This document shows positions 35,001 through 45,636 of a stretch of 64,000 bases of DNA, in pieces. Where the stretch lies: NCBI GenBank assembly GCA_963556495.2, contig OY747712.1:17448735-17512734 (forward strand). The letters are read 5' to 3'. The notes below the pieces were generated by a model that saw only the letters and a list, made by a program, of their open reading frames with translations, was not told the origin of the DNA and ran no database searches. The stretch's first letter is position 1; every line of letters starts with the position of its first letter. This DNA is from Valencia hispanica. Taxonomy: Eukaryota; Chordata; Actinopteri; Cyprinodontiformes; Valenciidae. The translations under genes were made by a program, and so were the position numbers.

Positions 35001-37233
35001 ACCCTATTTACTAATTAAATGGGTTTTGAAGGCAATTGTTTGAATTGGATTTGATTTTTTTAATTTTTTCCACTTCAAAATGATTTAACTTCGGACTGCA
35101 TGGTGGTGCAGTTGGTTGCACGGTTGCCTTGCAGCAAGAAGGTACAGAGCTCAAATCCCAGCTTGAACTCTTTTTTTGCATGGAGTTTTCATGTGCATGT
35201 GTGAGTTCTCTCTGTGTACTCCAGCTTCCTTCCACATTCCAAAAACAAGACTGTTAAGATTTTTTAATTTGCCTTTAGGTGTGCATGGTTGTCTGTCTCT
35301 GTGTTGTCCTTTGATGGACTGGCAACCTGCTCATGCTGCACCCCACATCTGGCAAAATGGTAAGATAGATAGGCACCAGATAAGCGAGTATTGGCGAAAG
35401 GTTGAGGGAAATCTTTTATGTTGTGATTGTCAATCACATTAAAATCCAAATAAAATATGTACAATTTTGTGGTTGTAATGTGAAAAAATGTGAACAAATT
35501 CGAGTGGGGATAAAGGCTTTTGCACGGCAGTATATTACTAGACAAATAACATACAAAGGCTATGAACATTATCCTGTATTTCTGCCTAAAGATCATCCTG
35601 AAACAGTCAATATTTGAACTGGTTTGACACTCCGCTCTGAGCCTCTTTGCTTTCGTTTTCCCAGTAGATCCAACGCCCACTCTGTTCCCCAGAGAACTGC
35701 CTCTGTCTCACTCACCATGTGCTTGACTGCTGAGACAACCTGTGAAAACACCAGCTTGCTTTCAAGGTCTGACAGGCGCCCCCTGGTGTTGATCCTGGAG
35801 AACAGCTCTCCTCCGCTGGCATACTCCATCACCAGGTAAAGCCTCTTGAAGGTTTCCACCACTTCATACAGGCGGACTATGTTGGGATGGGAGAGGCTTT
35901 CCATGCAGGTGATCTCAGAGGCAAAGAGAGCTTTGGAGTGTTTGCTCAGACGCTCCTTATCCAGGACTTTCACTGCCACTCTCTCTATCACACGAAGAAA
36001 CACAGAGAAAAACAAAAGCAAAATTAGACATCTCTTAAACTGCATAATCCCACAATTTTATTTTATTTTTTCTCTAAAATGTATCTGCCATTTGTCCTCA
36101 TTTGTCTCTTCCCTCTCCCCCATATGTTAAAGTAGCCCTTTACAACATAGCTGCCATGTGACACAACAGCAGAGGATGAAACATTATGGATTAGTTAGGG
36201 GCCGGCTGATGCAATTAGTCATGTCTTCTGACATGTGAAATGACCCAGACTGATTAATTATACTGAGTTAATTATAAAATGGACATTATAAATTACAGGT
36301 TAAATGTATTGTATAAAATGGCTTATTTTACACAGAATTCAAGTCTTTTATGCTTATGTCACATATTACTGATATCACATTTGAAATGTTTTATTACACA
36401 TTATTATTATTATTTCAATGCAATGTGAATTTAATTAAGGCTAATGTCTCACAAAAATAGCTCTATATAGTTATAAATTATGGAAAACACACCCCACTTT
36501 AATTGGCAGGTAGTCCTTACCAATGACATGATGAGCAACTATTCTAAACTTTCAATTTATTTAATCCCTTTGTGACTTCTTTAACCTTGTTGGGAGCGCA
36601 TTTCTCTTAGCCTCTCTTTCAAAATGGGAAACACAAGGGAGCATGCCATTTAAGTAAGCCAAATGTGTGCTGAGCTTAATAAATCAGGGCACAACTACTT
36701 GAAAATAGCTCCATGACTACAGTGAAAATATAAAAAAAAAGATTAGAATAACTGCGACCGTGACAAATAAGGCTGGATGGTTGGAAGCTTCCATAACAAC
36801 TCTTTATCTTTCACTCCTATTCTTTTCCAGTGGTACCACTAAATGTGTAAGATGCTGTATGTTGGACAAACCTATATATCTACATCTTAAGTAGTCACTA
36901 GAGCTATCGATAACATCAAGGAATTCATATCAAAACATCCAAAAACTCACCTTTCGTCAGGTCATGTATTCCCAGTCTAACTTGAGAAAAGTTACCAGTG
37001 CCGATTTCTCCCTTCAGCTCGTAAAATCCCACCCGTCGTCCAAATGTCAGATCATCCATCACCCTCTCGGAATGGGTCATATTGTACATGGCCTTTCCAA
37101 ACGCTGTCCTCTGCAGCAATTCTTCATCCTCTATCACCTTGTTGTTTCTCTCCACTTTGCTGTTCTCCTTTGGTGATGTCAAAGCCACAATTTCTTCTTG
37201 ATGGGTACTTGACCGTAAACAAGAACCTGACAT
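32019..37233 (-). CDS. nim1k: Serine/threonine-protein kinase NIM1
   Basis: AMPK-related kinase. Coding exons on the minus strand are 36951-37233, 35716-35984 and 32019-32774, with GT-AG borders; phases 1 and 0 join to give 435 aa, close to mammalian NIM1 (436 aa, from memory). Motifs in order: glycine loop [11 protein letters not shown] (75-85), VAVK with catalytic Lys100, HRDLKAEN (Asp193), DFG (211-213), activation loop [13 protein letters not shown] with Thr226, the expected LKB1-type target, and [12 protein letters not shown]. The C-terminal [16 protein letters not shown] resembles the NIM1 tail, where human has TGVYRIILHRVQRKK. Intron 2 is 2.9 kb and filled with a foldback and Tc1 relics. 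The ATG at 37231-37233 overlaps a good acceptor (CTTTTTCTCAATGTCAG on the minus strand), so a further 5' exon is possible. Confidence 0.93.
32912..33632. mobile_element. Long foldback (palindromic) element in nim1k intron 2
   Basis: The two halves are imperfect inverted copies along almost their whole length, about 340 bp per arm. The outer part TTTCCACTGAGTGGT (32916) matches the reverse of 33613-33627. CCTGGGCCCCTTCAG near 33022 matches CTGAAGGGGCCCCAGG near 33496. Near the centre TTTGGGTTTAACC (33150) matches GGTTAAACCCAAA (33347), and CACTCTCCTGA matches TCAGGAGAGTG. The symmetry centre is about 33260. No coding capacity. An ACCGCACAGC micro-tandem (33573-33602) lies in the right arm. Confidence 0.85.
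34190..34775 (+). repeat. Insertion inside the Tc1 relic, class unknown
   Basis: Pyrimidine-rich DNA. Its right end is CTGCGCTTTGGTTCATTTCC, followed by TTTCATGACA, resembling the 3' ends of dispersed fish elements (a LINE-like tail from memory). No coding frame was recognised. Confidence 0.3.
35090..35400 (+). repeat. Fish interspersed repeat (CTGCATGGTGGTGCAGT type)
   Basis: Follows a very common fish unit: GGTGGTGCAGTTGGTTGCAC, GTTGCCTTGCAGCAAGAAGG, TTCTCTCTGTGTACTCCAGC, CTTCCACATTCCAAAAACAAG, GATGGACTGGCAACCTG. Diverged and truncated. The class is not certain. Confidence 0.6.
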
Positions 37234-37239
37234 TGAGAA

Positions 37240-40082
37240 AAAGGAAGTGATATGGTGTCTTGTATATCCTAACTGTATTAATTTAGCATGTAAACCTTCT
37301 CCAAATCATATTATACGTGAAATCAAGAGGTGTTTCTGTCTTACATCTTTTCTCTTTTATGTTCTTCTTGCTCCTCTCTGTGTTGATTGCATTATTTCTG
37401 TTCTTCAAATACATGATTCCAATTCAGATGGGTGCACACTCTTTTCCTCAATATAAGTAAATACAGTGGTTTTGAAGTACAAAGAAAAATAGTTCAAAAT
37501 AACCAAAAAGTCCAAGTAAACGATTGACTGGAAAATGTAGAGCATGCATCAGAAAGAAAAAAAACTTTAAAGAATGTTTCTTGAACAGTCTTCCCTCCCA
37601 GAGTATGCACTTGTGCACTGGCACCTTTTCAAAAGCTCTGTATGCAGTAAAGTTGTCTCATGGTTTATAATCCAGAACTACTATGTAATGCCCTATAATC
37701 CCCTCCTGTGTTGGCCTCCTCCCATGCAGACAGACACTATGTATCCTTTGGAGGCCTCATCAGACCTTGGAGATGAGTAAACTACCTGATCTATACTCAG
37801 TCTTTGAAAATGACATCTATACAGTTCTTGTATGAATGCTATAAATTATTCATCCTATGTTTCTGCAGTCTTTGTGCTCTTTCAACCTTTAAACATTAGA
37901 CATGACAGCAAGGACTTCTGTCAATAACATAATAACTTTTTCCAACAGTTATTCTCTATTGTTTCATATACATTTAAAACACATAATTTGATCAGAAAAG
38001 TCAGGCTGTCACAGATTTAGTTGACTTTCAAAAACATTGTGTAGCTCTTACACGTCACGTGTGCCACTGCTCCAGTATTTGTGCAGCTCCTACTCAAATA
38101 TTGCAGCAGCGACCGAATAATAACATTATCTTATCTCATGAATCACCATTCCACAGTTTAAATTACCTCAGGTTGTCAAATGCTTGAAACTGAGAAGTAA
38201 ACTGAACAGATGAGCACCTCTCTGAATAATTCTGGAAATTATTATCTGTCCAATTGGTGGCACTTACAGAGAGCTGAAATTTAATTTACAGGAGATCAGT
38301 CCTTAAATATGGAAAAAAAACAAGCGATGGTAACATTATAGAAAAAAAGAAAGTAGCCCGTCTTGACAAATTTGAACACTGTGAATTACACTCTCTTGAT
38401 CCAAATACACATGCAGAGCACATCAAAAGCGACATACATACATCAAAGCTATGACAGAACTTTATGTTTTACATAATCCACTTAATTTCCCTCATGTTTA
38501 AACCTGCATAACACATTTCTTCAATATCCCACTATATATGGAAAGATGGGAAACAGTGTGAAAGCAGTTTAACTTCTGGAAACAAATGTTTAAAATTTTA
38601 AACTATAAGAAGTTTACAAGACAGTTGGCTATTTTCAAATACTTCTAATCCCTAATCTTTTTAATATCTTTCACTGTTTTTAGAAAATCAAAATTTAAGC
38701 AGTTATGATTCATTTGCAAGCTACTGCTAGCATAATACCCACCTTCAAGCAGATTATGAAACTGAGCTATATTTAGCTCCTTAATCTTTTTATTATCTTT
38801 AACTGTTCAAAAACAATCACAGTTCAAGTCTAAATATTTTCTAATATGCTAATATTAGCAAACAAGCATGGATTGTAAAATTAAAATACTAGTTCTTACT
38901 AGCATAATACCTATCATTAACTTGGGTTCAATTTGGTAAGCAAACATGCAAATGTTAGCGTGGTAGAAAAACATGCTAATAGCAAATTGGTTAAACATTT
39001 TGACCAAAGCTAGCTTTTCAAGGGATTCAGTGATATTTTAATATTTTTTTAAACATTTTTAAAAATTCTTTATATATTATCATTATTATTATGCTCATTA
39101 TTCACTTCACTAAAATTAGCAGTGAAATAAAAATATAAAAATGGCTGACTAATGTTAAACTAATTATACACATTATGTCATGCCATACTGTATAATTACA
39201 TAAGTTGAGAAAGTTTTAAAATTTTGGATGCAATATTTCCCTAATTGATTTCTTTATCAAGCCATTCATTAATTTCTGTTTTTATTGCCAGTTTTGAGAG
39301 GATCAGTCCTTCGTATTTGGTCAGCACTGAGGTTCACACAAAAGTGTATGAAAAAGAGAAAAAAAAAGTTTAAAATCTTACATATTGTGCTCATTTTTGC
39401 TCAGCCAGAAACTCTAAAGGAGGTGAGCATAGGTCTCTTTGTGACTGGGTCACGCAGCATTTTAGTGACCCAGACACTGACTGTGACACCAGACAGTCCT
39501 CACAAACACACACATGTCTACTCGCCGTCGGGTTCACTACCCTCTGCGGCACCGAGACTGGACACACGGGATTATCTCTGGAAGTCGCTGCGTATAAACT
39601 GCTTGCTCATGTCACAGGTGACTCATTATAATCTGTGCTCAATAAAGTTCTTTGCACGTGCAATGCTGAAGGAAAGGCTCTTATGAGGAGGGGATCACCT
39701 AAGGAGAAAATACATACAGCAGATGTGGATTTGAATAGAAAATGACTCAACAGCTTTTTCTGCACTTACTGTATTGACACCCCTATAAGAGTACCTTACA
39801 TTTTTACTGGAGTAGAATAATATCACACTGAAATTGAAAATACAACCTTAACATTTAATAAAGTTGAGGTTAACCAAAAATGTGGATGCTTTTTCAATGT
39901 TTTAGCAGTTTTGAATACAGAAAAGGGATCTTTCTAGATTGTCCAGAGTCCTGGGTTTACTCTTATGCAACACCTTAAAGGTTTTCTAAAGGATTTAGGT
40001 CAGAGGACGGATAATTTTTTCAGGATCTCAGCAGGATAAATGCCTGTGTGGTGATATACAAAAATACTTTCCATATATTCTC
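37240..40082. other. Upstream region of nim1k, no further exon proven
   Basis: AT-rich. A loose tandem duplication (about 38650-38700 versus 38780-38830, sharing TAATCTTTTTA.TATCTTT.ACTGTT) is followed by many GCTAAT/TTAGC words to 39020. A patch richer in G+C (39420-39620) could hold a 5' UTR exon or promoter of nim1k, but no splice pattern decides this. Confidence 0.35.
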
Positions 40083-40240
40083 CTTCTTCTTCTTCTTCTT
40101 CTTCTTCTTCTTCTTCTTCTTCTTCTTCTTCTTCTTCTTCTTCTTCTTCTTCTTCTTCTTCTTCTTCTTCTTCTTCTTCTTCTTCTTCTTCTTCTTCTTC
40201 TTCTTCTTCTTCTTCTTCTTCTTCTTCTTCTTCTTCTTCT
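40083..40240. repeat. (CTT)n / (GAA)n microsatellite, about 53 units
   Basis: Pure 158-bp trinucleotide run, flanked on the right by AATTATTATC. On the minus strand it reads GAA/AGA. Long poly-Arg and poly-Phe frames here are artefacts. Confidence 0.98.
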
Positions 40241-40848
40241 AATTATTATCATTATGAAGATGATGATGATTTTAGGACCTGAGATGGGTCAACGACTAGT
40301 AGCAACTCACTTTGATGCAATATTATTATGATTGTTAGTATTTTGAATTATCAAATGAAAAAACTCATGGCTCTGATGACAACTTCCTAAACTCTGCTGT
40401 AAAATGTTATAAACTCATACCCCCCCCCCTTCCCTCAATAAATTATTAATTACTAATTAAATGACTAATTACTACTTAATAAATTACTTTATTAAAAATG
40501 AAGTTATTTATTTATTTTCAAACCCCTCCCTTGGCTGCCACCTTATCGTGGTGGAGGGGTTTGAGTGTCCCAATGATCCTAGGAGCTATGTTGTCGGGGG
40601 CTTTTGCTCCTGGTAGGGTCACCCATGGCAATTTGGTCCTAGGTGAGGGATCAGACAAAGTGAAGCCCAAAAGACCCCTATGATGGAAAAGAAAATTGGA
40701 TTCAGTGTTCCCTCGCCCGGACGCAGGTCACCGGGGCCCCCATCTGGAGCCAGGCAGGGAGGCGGGGCACGTTGGCAAGCGCCTGGTAGATAAGCCCGAC
40801 CGGGCCCCATGGGTAGAGGCACAGTAGGGCTTAGCCCGAAGAGGTTAC

Positions 40849-41298
40849 ATGGGTCCCCCTTCCCATGAGCTCACCACCTGTGGGAGGGGCCATAGGGGTC
40901 GGGTGCTGACTGTTGTTTGCGCTTACGCACCAAACGGCAGGTCAGATTACCCACTCTTTTTGGAGTCTTTGGAGGGGGTGCTGGAGAGTGCTCCTCCCGG
41001 GGACTCCCTTGTTCTGCTGGGGGACTTCAACGCTCACGTGGGCAATGACAGTGAGACCTGGAGGGGTGTGGTTGGGCAGAATGGCCCCCCCGATCTGAAC
41101 CCGAGTGGTGTCTTGTTATTGGACTTCTGTGCTCGTCATGGATTGTCCATAACAAACACCATGTTCAGGCATAAAGGTGTCCATATGTGCACTTGGCACC
41201 AGGACACGCTAGGCCGCAGCTCGATGATCGACTTGGTTGTCGTCTCATCTGATCTGGGGCCACATGTTCTGGACACTCGGGTGAAGAGAGGGGCTTAG
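40849..41298 (+). pseudogene. LINE endonuclease domain, N-terminally deleted
   Basis: The frame contains [24 protein letters not shown] (the conserved GDFNAH motif of APE-type LINE nucleases) and [19 protein letters not shown] (the C-terminal SxxD motif; the catalytic His region is altered). The metal-binding Asn and Glu motifs that should precede VVCAYAP are absent: the leader RNA sequence joins directly to this point. A TAG ends the frame at 41298 where the intact element would read on. Confidence 0.75.
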
Positions 41299-41502
41299 CT
41301 GTCCACTGACCACTACCTGGTGATGAGTTGGCTCCGATGGTGGGGGAGGACGCCGGACAGACCTGGAAGGCCCAAACGTGTTGTGAGGGTCTGCTGGGAA
41401 CATCTGGCAGAGTCTCCTGTCAGAAGGAGCTTCAACTCACACCTTAGGCAGAACTTCGAACATGTCCCGGGGGATGAGGGGGACATTGAGTCCTAATGGA
41501 CC

Positions 41503-42952
41503 ATGTTCCACGCCTCCATTGTCAAGGCGGCTGACCGTAGCTGTGGCCGCAAGGTGGTCGGTGCCTGTCGCGGTGGCAACCCCCGAACCTGCTGGTGGAC
41601 ACCAGCGGTAAGGGATGCTGTCAGGCTGAAGAAGGAGTCCTATCGGGCCTTTTTGGCTTGTGGGACCCCTGAAGCAGCTGACAGGTACCGGCAGGCCCGG
41701 ATGGCCATGGAGGCAAAAACTCGGGCGTGGGAGGAGTTCGGAGAGGCCATGGAGAACGACTTCCGTGCGGCTTTCGAAGCGATTCTGGTCCACCATCCGG
41801 CGTCTCAGGGGGGGGGGGAAGTGGTCTGCCACCAACACTGTTTACAGTGGGGATGGTGTGCTGCTGACCTCGACGTGGGTTGTTTCGGGTCGGTGGATGG
41901 AATACTTCGAAGACCTCCTCAATCCCACCAGCACGCCTTCCAATCTGGAAGCAGGGTTTGGGGACTTTGGGTCGGGCTCTCCAATCTCTGGTGCTAAGGT
42001 CACAGAGGTCGTTAAAAAGCTCCTCGGTGGCAAGGCTCCATGGGTGGATGAGATTCGGCCGGAGTTCCTCAAGGCTCTGGATGTTGTGGGGCTGTGTTGG
42101 TCAACGCGGCTCTGCAATATTGCGTGGACATCGGGGGCAGTTCCCTTGGATTGGCAGACCGCGGTGGTGGTCCCCCTGTTTAAAAAGAGGGACCACAGAG
42201 TGTGTTCCAACTACAGGGGGATCACACTTCTGAGCCTCCCTGGTAAGGTCTATTCTGGGGTTCTGGAGAGGAGGGTCAGACGAATAGTCGAACCTCGGAT
42301 CCAGGAGGAACAATGCGGTTTTTGTCCTGGCCGTGGAACACTGGACCAGCTCTACACCCTCAGCAGGGTCCAGGAGGGTGCGTGGGAGTTCGCCCAACTG
42401 GTCTACATGTGTTTTGTGGACTTGGAGAAGGCGTTCGACTGTGTCCCTCGGGGGGCCCTGTGGGGGGTGCTCCAGGAGTATGGGGTACCGGGCCCCTTGA
42501 TACGGGCTGTTAGGTCCCTGTATGACCGGTTCCAGAGTTTGGTTTGCATTGCCGGCAGTAAGTCGGGCTTGTTTCCGGTGAGAGTTGGACTCTGCCAAGG
42601 TTGCCCTTTGTCACCGATCCTGTTCATAACTTTCATGGACAGGATTTCTAGGCACAGCCAAGGTGTTGAGGGGATCCGTTTCGGTGGCCTCAGGATCGGG
42701 TCTCTGCTTTTTGCAGATAACGTGGTCCTGTTGGCTTCATCGGAATTTGATCTACAACTTTCGCTGGAGTGGTTCGCAGCCGAGTGTGAAGCGGCTGGGA
42801 TGAGAATCAGCACCTCCAAATCCGAGGCCATGGTCTTGAGCCGGAAAAGGGTGGGGTGCCTTCTCCGGGTCGGGGATGAGGTCCGTCCCCAAGTGGAGGA
42901 GTTTAAGTATCTGGGGATCTTGTTCACGAATGAGGGAGCGGGAGATCGATAG
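41503..42952 (+). pseudogene. LINE reverse transcriptase, mutated
   Basis: The linker KAADRSCGRKVVGACRGG (frame of 41503-41997) shifts at a run of G (41810-41818) into the frame of 41660-42952. The latter holds the fingers and palm: NYRGITLLSLPGKVYSGVLE, EEQCGFCPGRGTLDQLY, FVDLEKAFDCVPRG (first catalytic Asp), GLCQGCPLSPILF and LLFADNVVLLAS. The catalytic FADD pair reads FADN here, so the second metal-binding Asp is lost. The frame is closed by a TAG at about 42950 after LGILFTNEGAGDR. Not functional. Confidence 0.85.
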
Positions 42953-43157
42953 ACGGATTGGTAGGGCATCTGCAGTTATGTACCGGTCTGTTGTGGTGAA
43001 GAGAGAGATGAGCCGAAAGGCGAAGCTCTCGATTTACCTGTCGTTCTACGTTCCTACCCTCATCTATGGTCACGAACTCTGGGTGGTGACCGAAAGAACG
43101 AGATCACGGATACAAGCGGCTGAAATGAGTTTCCTCCGTAGGGTGTCTGGGCAATAG
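42876..43157 (+). pseudogene. LINE C-terminal domain fragment
   Basis: Out-of-frame continuation of the reverse transcriptase after a small deletion near 42940: REREIDRRIGRASAVMYRSV, VVKREMSRKAKLSIYLSFYV, PTLIYGHELWVVTERTRSRI, QAAEMSFLRRVSG. This is the normal end of the thumb region in this LINE group. Further C-terminal words ([13 protein letters not shown]) appear past the stop at 43190-43270, so the element is broken again. Confidence 0.75.
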
Positions 43158-43463
43158 GGTGAGAAGCTCAGTCATCCGGAGGGGGCTCAGAGTAGAGCCG
43201 CTGCTCCTCCACATCGAGAGTAGTCAGTTGAGGTGGCTCGGGCATCTGGTCAGGATGCCTCCTGGACGCCTCCCTGGTGAGGTGTTTCAGGCACGTCCCA
43301 CCACAGCCCAAGACACGCTGGAGGGAAAATGTTTCTCGGCGGGCCTGGGAGCGCCTTGGGATTCCTCCCGAGGAGCTGGAACAAGTGGCTGGGGAGAGGG
43401 AAGTCTGGGTGTCCTTGCTTAAGCTGCTGCCCCCGCAACCTGACCCCAAATAAGCGGAAGAAA

Positions 43464-43565
43464 ATGGATGGATGGATGGATGGATGGATGGATGGATGGA
43501 TGGATGGATGGATGGATGGATGGATGGATGGATGGATGGATGGATGGATGGATGGATGGATGGAT
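43464..43565. repeat. (ATGG)n microsatellite at the LINE 3' end
   Basis: About 25 units directly continuing the LINE 3' terminus (GGAAGAAAATGGATGG). Confidence 0.95.
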
Positions 43566-43802
43566 TTCTTTTTAAAGAAATAAATTACTCAAGACTGAAA
43601 GATTTGTATCAGACAATAATAATATTATGGGATTTTGTCCCTTAAAAGGCCAGTACATTCACATATAGCTTCACTGTTTCCATCTAAAAAAACAACAAAA
43701 AACCAGAAAAAAAACCATAGTAATTTATCTAATAGACATTACACGCACACATATATGCTACTTTACACACACACACCCCATGACCTAACCATCACTAATG
43801 AC

Positions 43803-44522
43803 CAGAGGTGGGTCGTAACTAGTTACATTTACTCAGTTACATTCACTTGAGAAAAAACATTACTTTTGGAGTAGTTTTACTAGACTGCACTTTTTACTTT
43901 TACTTGAGTAATATTTTTTTGATGTATCGCTACTCTTACCAGAGTAAAGTTTCTGGCTACTCTACCCACAGCAAGTAACTTTACTGAATGAAACTGAATG
44001 CTTGTTTTAACCAAAAATGCATAAGACTCACACATACAGTTGATGTTGAAGTGAGACCTCTTGATTGAACACAAGCTTCATCATTTTAACATCATTTTCT
44101 ATCTGCTGAGGCTGTTGTGCCATTTGGAGGTCAAGTGGGGGTATCTTAGCCTTGTCTAATATACATACATTACCTACTGTATTGGTTTCATGAGTTTTAC
44201 TCTGATAACAAATGATTTTAAACAATGTTTCTTCTAGTCAAATTAGTTATTTTACAATTATGTCACGTATTTCTATTTATTTTAGTCTTTTGAATTTGCC
44301 ATAACTTTATATTTTCGTCCAATTAAATGTTTTTTCAAAATGATCTCAAAACAAGTACTCAAGTACTCAATACTTGAGTAGCCTTTTTACCAAATACGTA
44401 TTTACTATTACTTGAGTAATTTCTTTGGATGATTATGTTTTACTTTTACTTGAGTAAAAAAATGTTGAAGTAGTTCTAATTTTACTTGAGTACAATTTTT
44501 GGCTATACTCTACCCACTTCTG
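43803..44522. mobile_element. Non-autonomous hAT-like MITE, about 720 bp
   Basis: Ends CAGAGGTGGGT (43803) and ACCCACTTCTG (44522) are inverted repeats with one mismatch. The inside is filled with ACTTGAGTAA, AGTAAAAGTA and TACTCAAGTACT words, a family common in fish. The flanking 8-mers CTAATGAC and CCTATGAC agree at 6 of 8 positions, consistent with an aged 8-bp target duplication. No coding frame. Confidence 0.65.
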
Positions 44523-45636
44523 CCTATGACTAATTTCAGTATCAATGCAGCTTTGCAGAAATCTGTGAAAAATCTGATTTTTTTTTTTTTGGCATGCTTT
44601 AAATGGGGAAAAGTATGCATCTGGTGGACAGATATATAATTAAAATTGAATAACTAGTTATTCAAAATAAATCTTGCCAAAAATTGAATGCGTTATTTAT
44701 GTTAAATAAATGTGGGATCAGAATGAGTAATCTCGATTGTTTTTTAAATATACTTTTTTTTGTCATTTGCATTAAATATGGTAGTTTTTTGTAGCTTTGC
44801 CATTTTAAGCTAATTTAAGGAACTGAGATCGCATTTCTACACAATAAAAATCCTCTCCCAGATTTGAACTATATTTATTTAACAGAGCCAAAAAAGGCTT
44901 GGAAAACAGAAACGCCATATGGTACAAACTGTCCCTTGAATCTCTTCAGGGGTAAGCTCTGACTCATATCTGATCATAATAAATGGCATGGTAAGATCAA
45001 AGTTTTTTGGCACATTCTTGAAATCCTCTAACTTAACTTTGGACATCGACTCAAATATCATTCCTATGCAGCTTGAGGAGAATGTACAATTTGCACAATT
45101 TTAGTCAGAACCTCAAACTATCCTCAGAGTGTGGATACAGAGAAAAGAGCTGAGATTTCTGAAAGGTCTAAGGGGGTCTGACCATTTGGTGTCACGGTGA
45201 ATAAACACAAAGGTGCTGGAGTTTTCTGAAGGTGAGGATCCCCCCCCCTGCTGTTCCTGTTTATGTGTTTAGACCAGGTTTTGTTTTAAGTCAGAGGTGC
45301 CAAACACCTTCCCCCTGAGATAAAAGATGATTAATACCTTTGAGGGTGACTATTTAAATGGCTCTGGGCCTTTTTAAGCCCCTTCATTAGTGGGAGCTCA
45401 GGTCTGGTCAGCATTTTTGATCCTCTGTGGGTCCCTCTGCTGCAAAAAACCCTAAACAACAACAACAAAACAGAGACGCTGAGATTCCCCTTTGAAGTGG
45501 CCCCTGCATTGTAAGGCATTCAGCATGGAAATTTGATTAGCTCTCCCTTCTTTGGGCTCTGAAGACTCACTTTTGGGTACAAATATCTGAGGCAGAAGTG
45601 AGCAAGACAGCACTGAGGAGCACATTCAGATGAGTC
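44523..45636. other. Upstream region of pnhd
   Basis: AT-rich, then more balanced from 45150. Contains a C run (45240-45248) and one CTTTGAA word (45490-45496) that fits the TCF/LEF consensus, too short to be strong evidence. No TATA box can be fixed with confidence. Confidence 0.3.

Larger units (their letters stand above)
33810..35540 (-). mobile_element. Decayed Tc1-like element split by other repeats (nim1k intron 2)
   Basis: Minus-strand Tc1 words occur at 33825-34170 (ATTACAACCTGAAACCTC, GTCTACTAGCTTTGCACA, GGTCTGGACTTTGATTGGGCC), at 34775-34880 (CTCTAACAGGTTTTCCTCCAG, TGTATTTAGCACCATTTGCA), and as a terminal repeat at 35455-35530 (TTGTGGTTGTAATGTG, GGCTTTTGCACGGC). Unrelated DNA at about 34190-34775 and 35090-35400 interrupts it. 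Confidence 0.6.
40522..43565 (+). mobile_element. Rearranged fish LINE with APE-type endonuclease and reverse transcriptase
   Basis: GC-rich block in AT-rich DNA. It starts with a strong hairpin (40522-40560) and a GC-rich leader, then codes for part of an exonuclease/endonuclease domain (40849-41298), a reverse transcriptase (about 41503-42952) and a C-terminal part (42876-43157). It ends in CGGAAGAAAATGG and a GGAT repeat. Frame breaks occur at about 41298 (TAG), 41810-41820 (G run) and 42940. The N-terminal half of the endonuclease is missing, probably an internal deletion near 40895-40905. The clade is probably RTE/Rex-like but I did not assign it. Confidence 0.85.

Noticed and set aside
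40028..40252. Long poly-Arg and poly-Phe open frames
   Set aside because: Translation of the CTT/GAA microsatellite, not genes.
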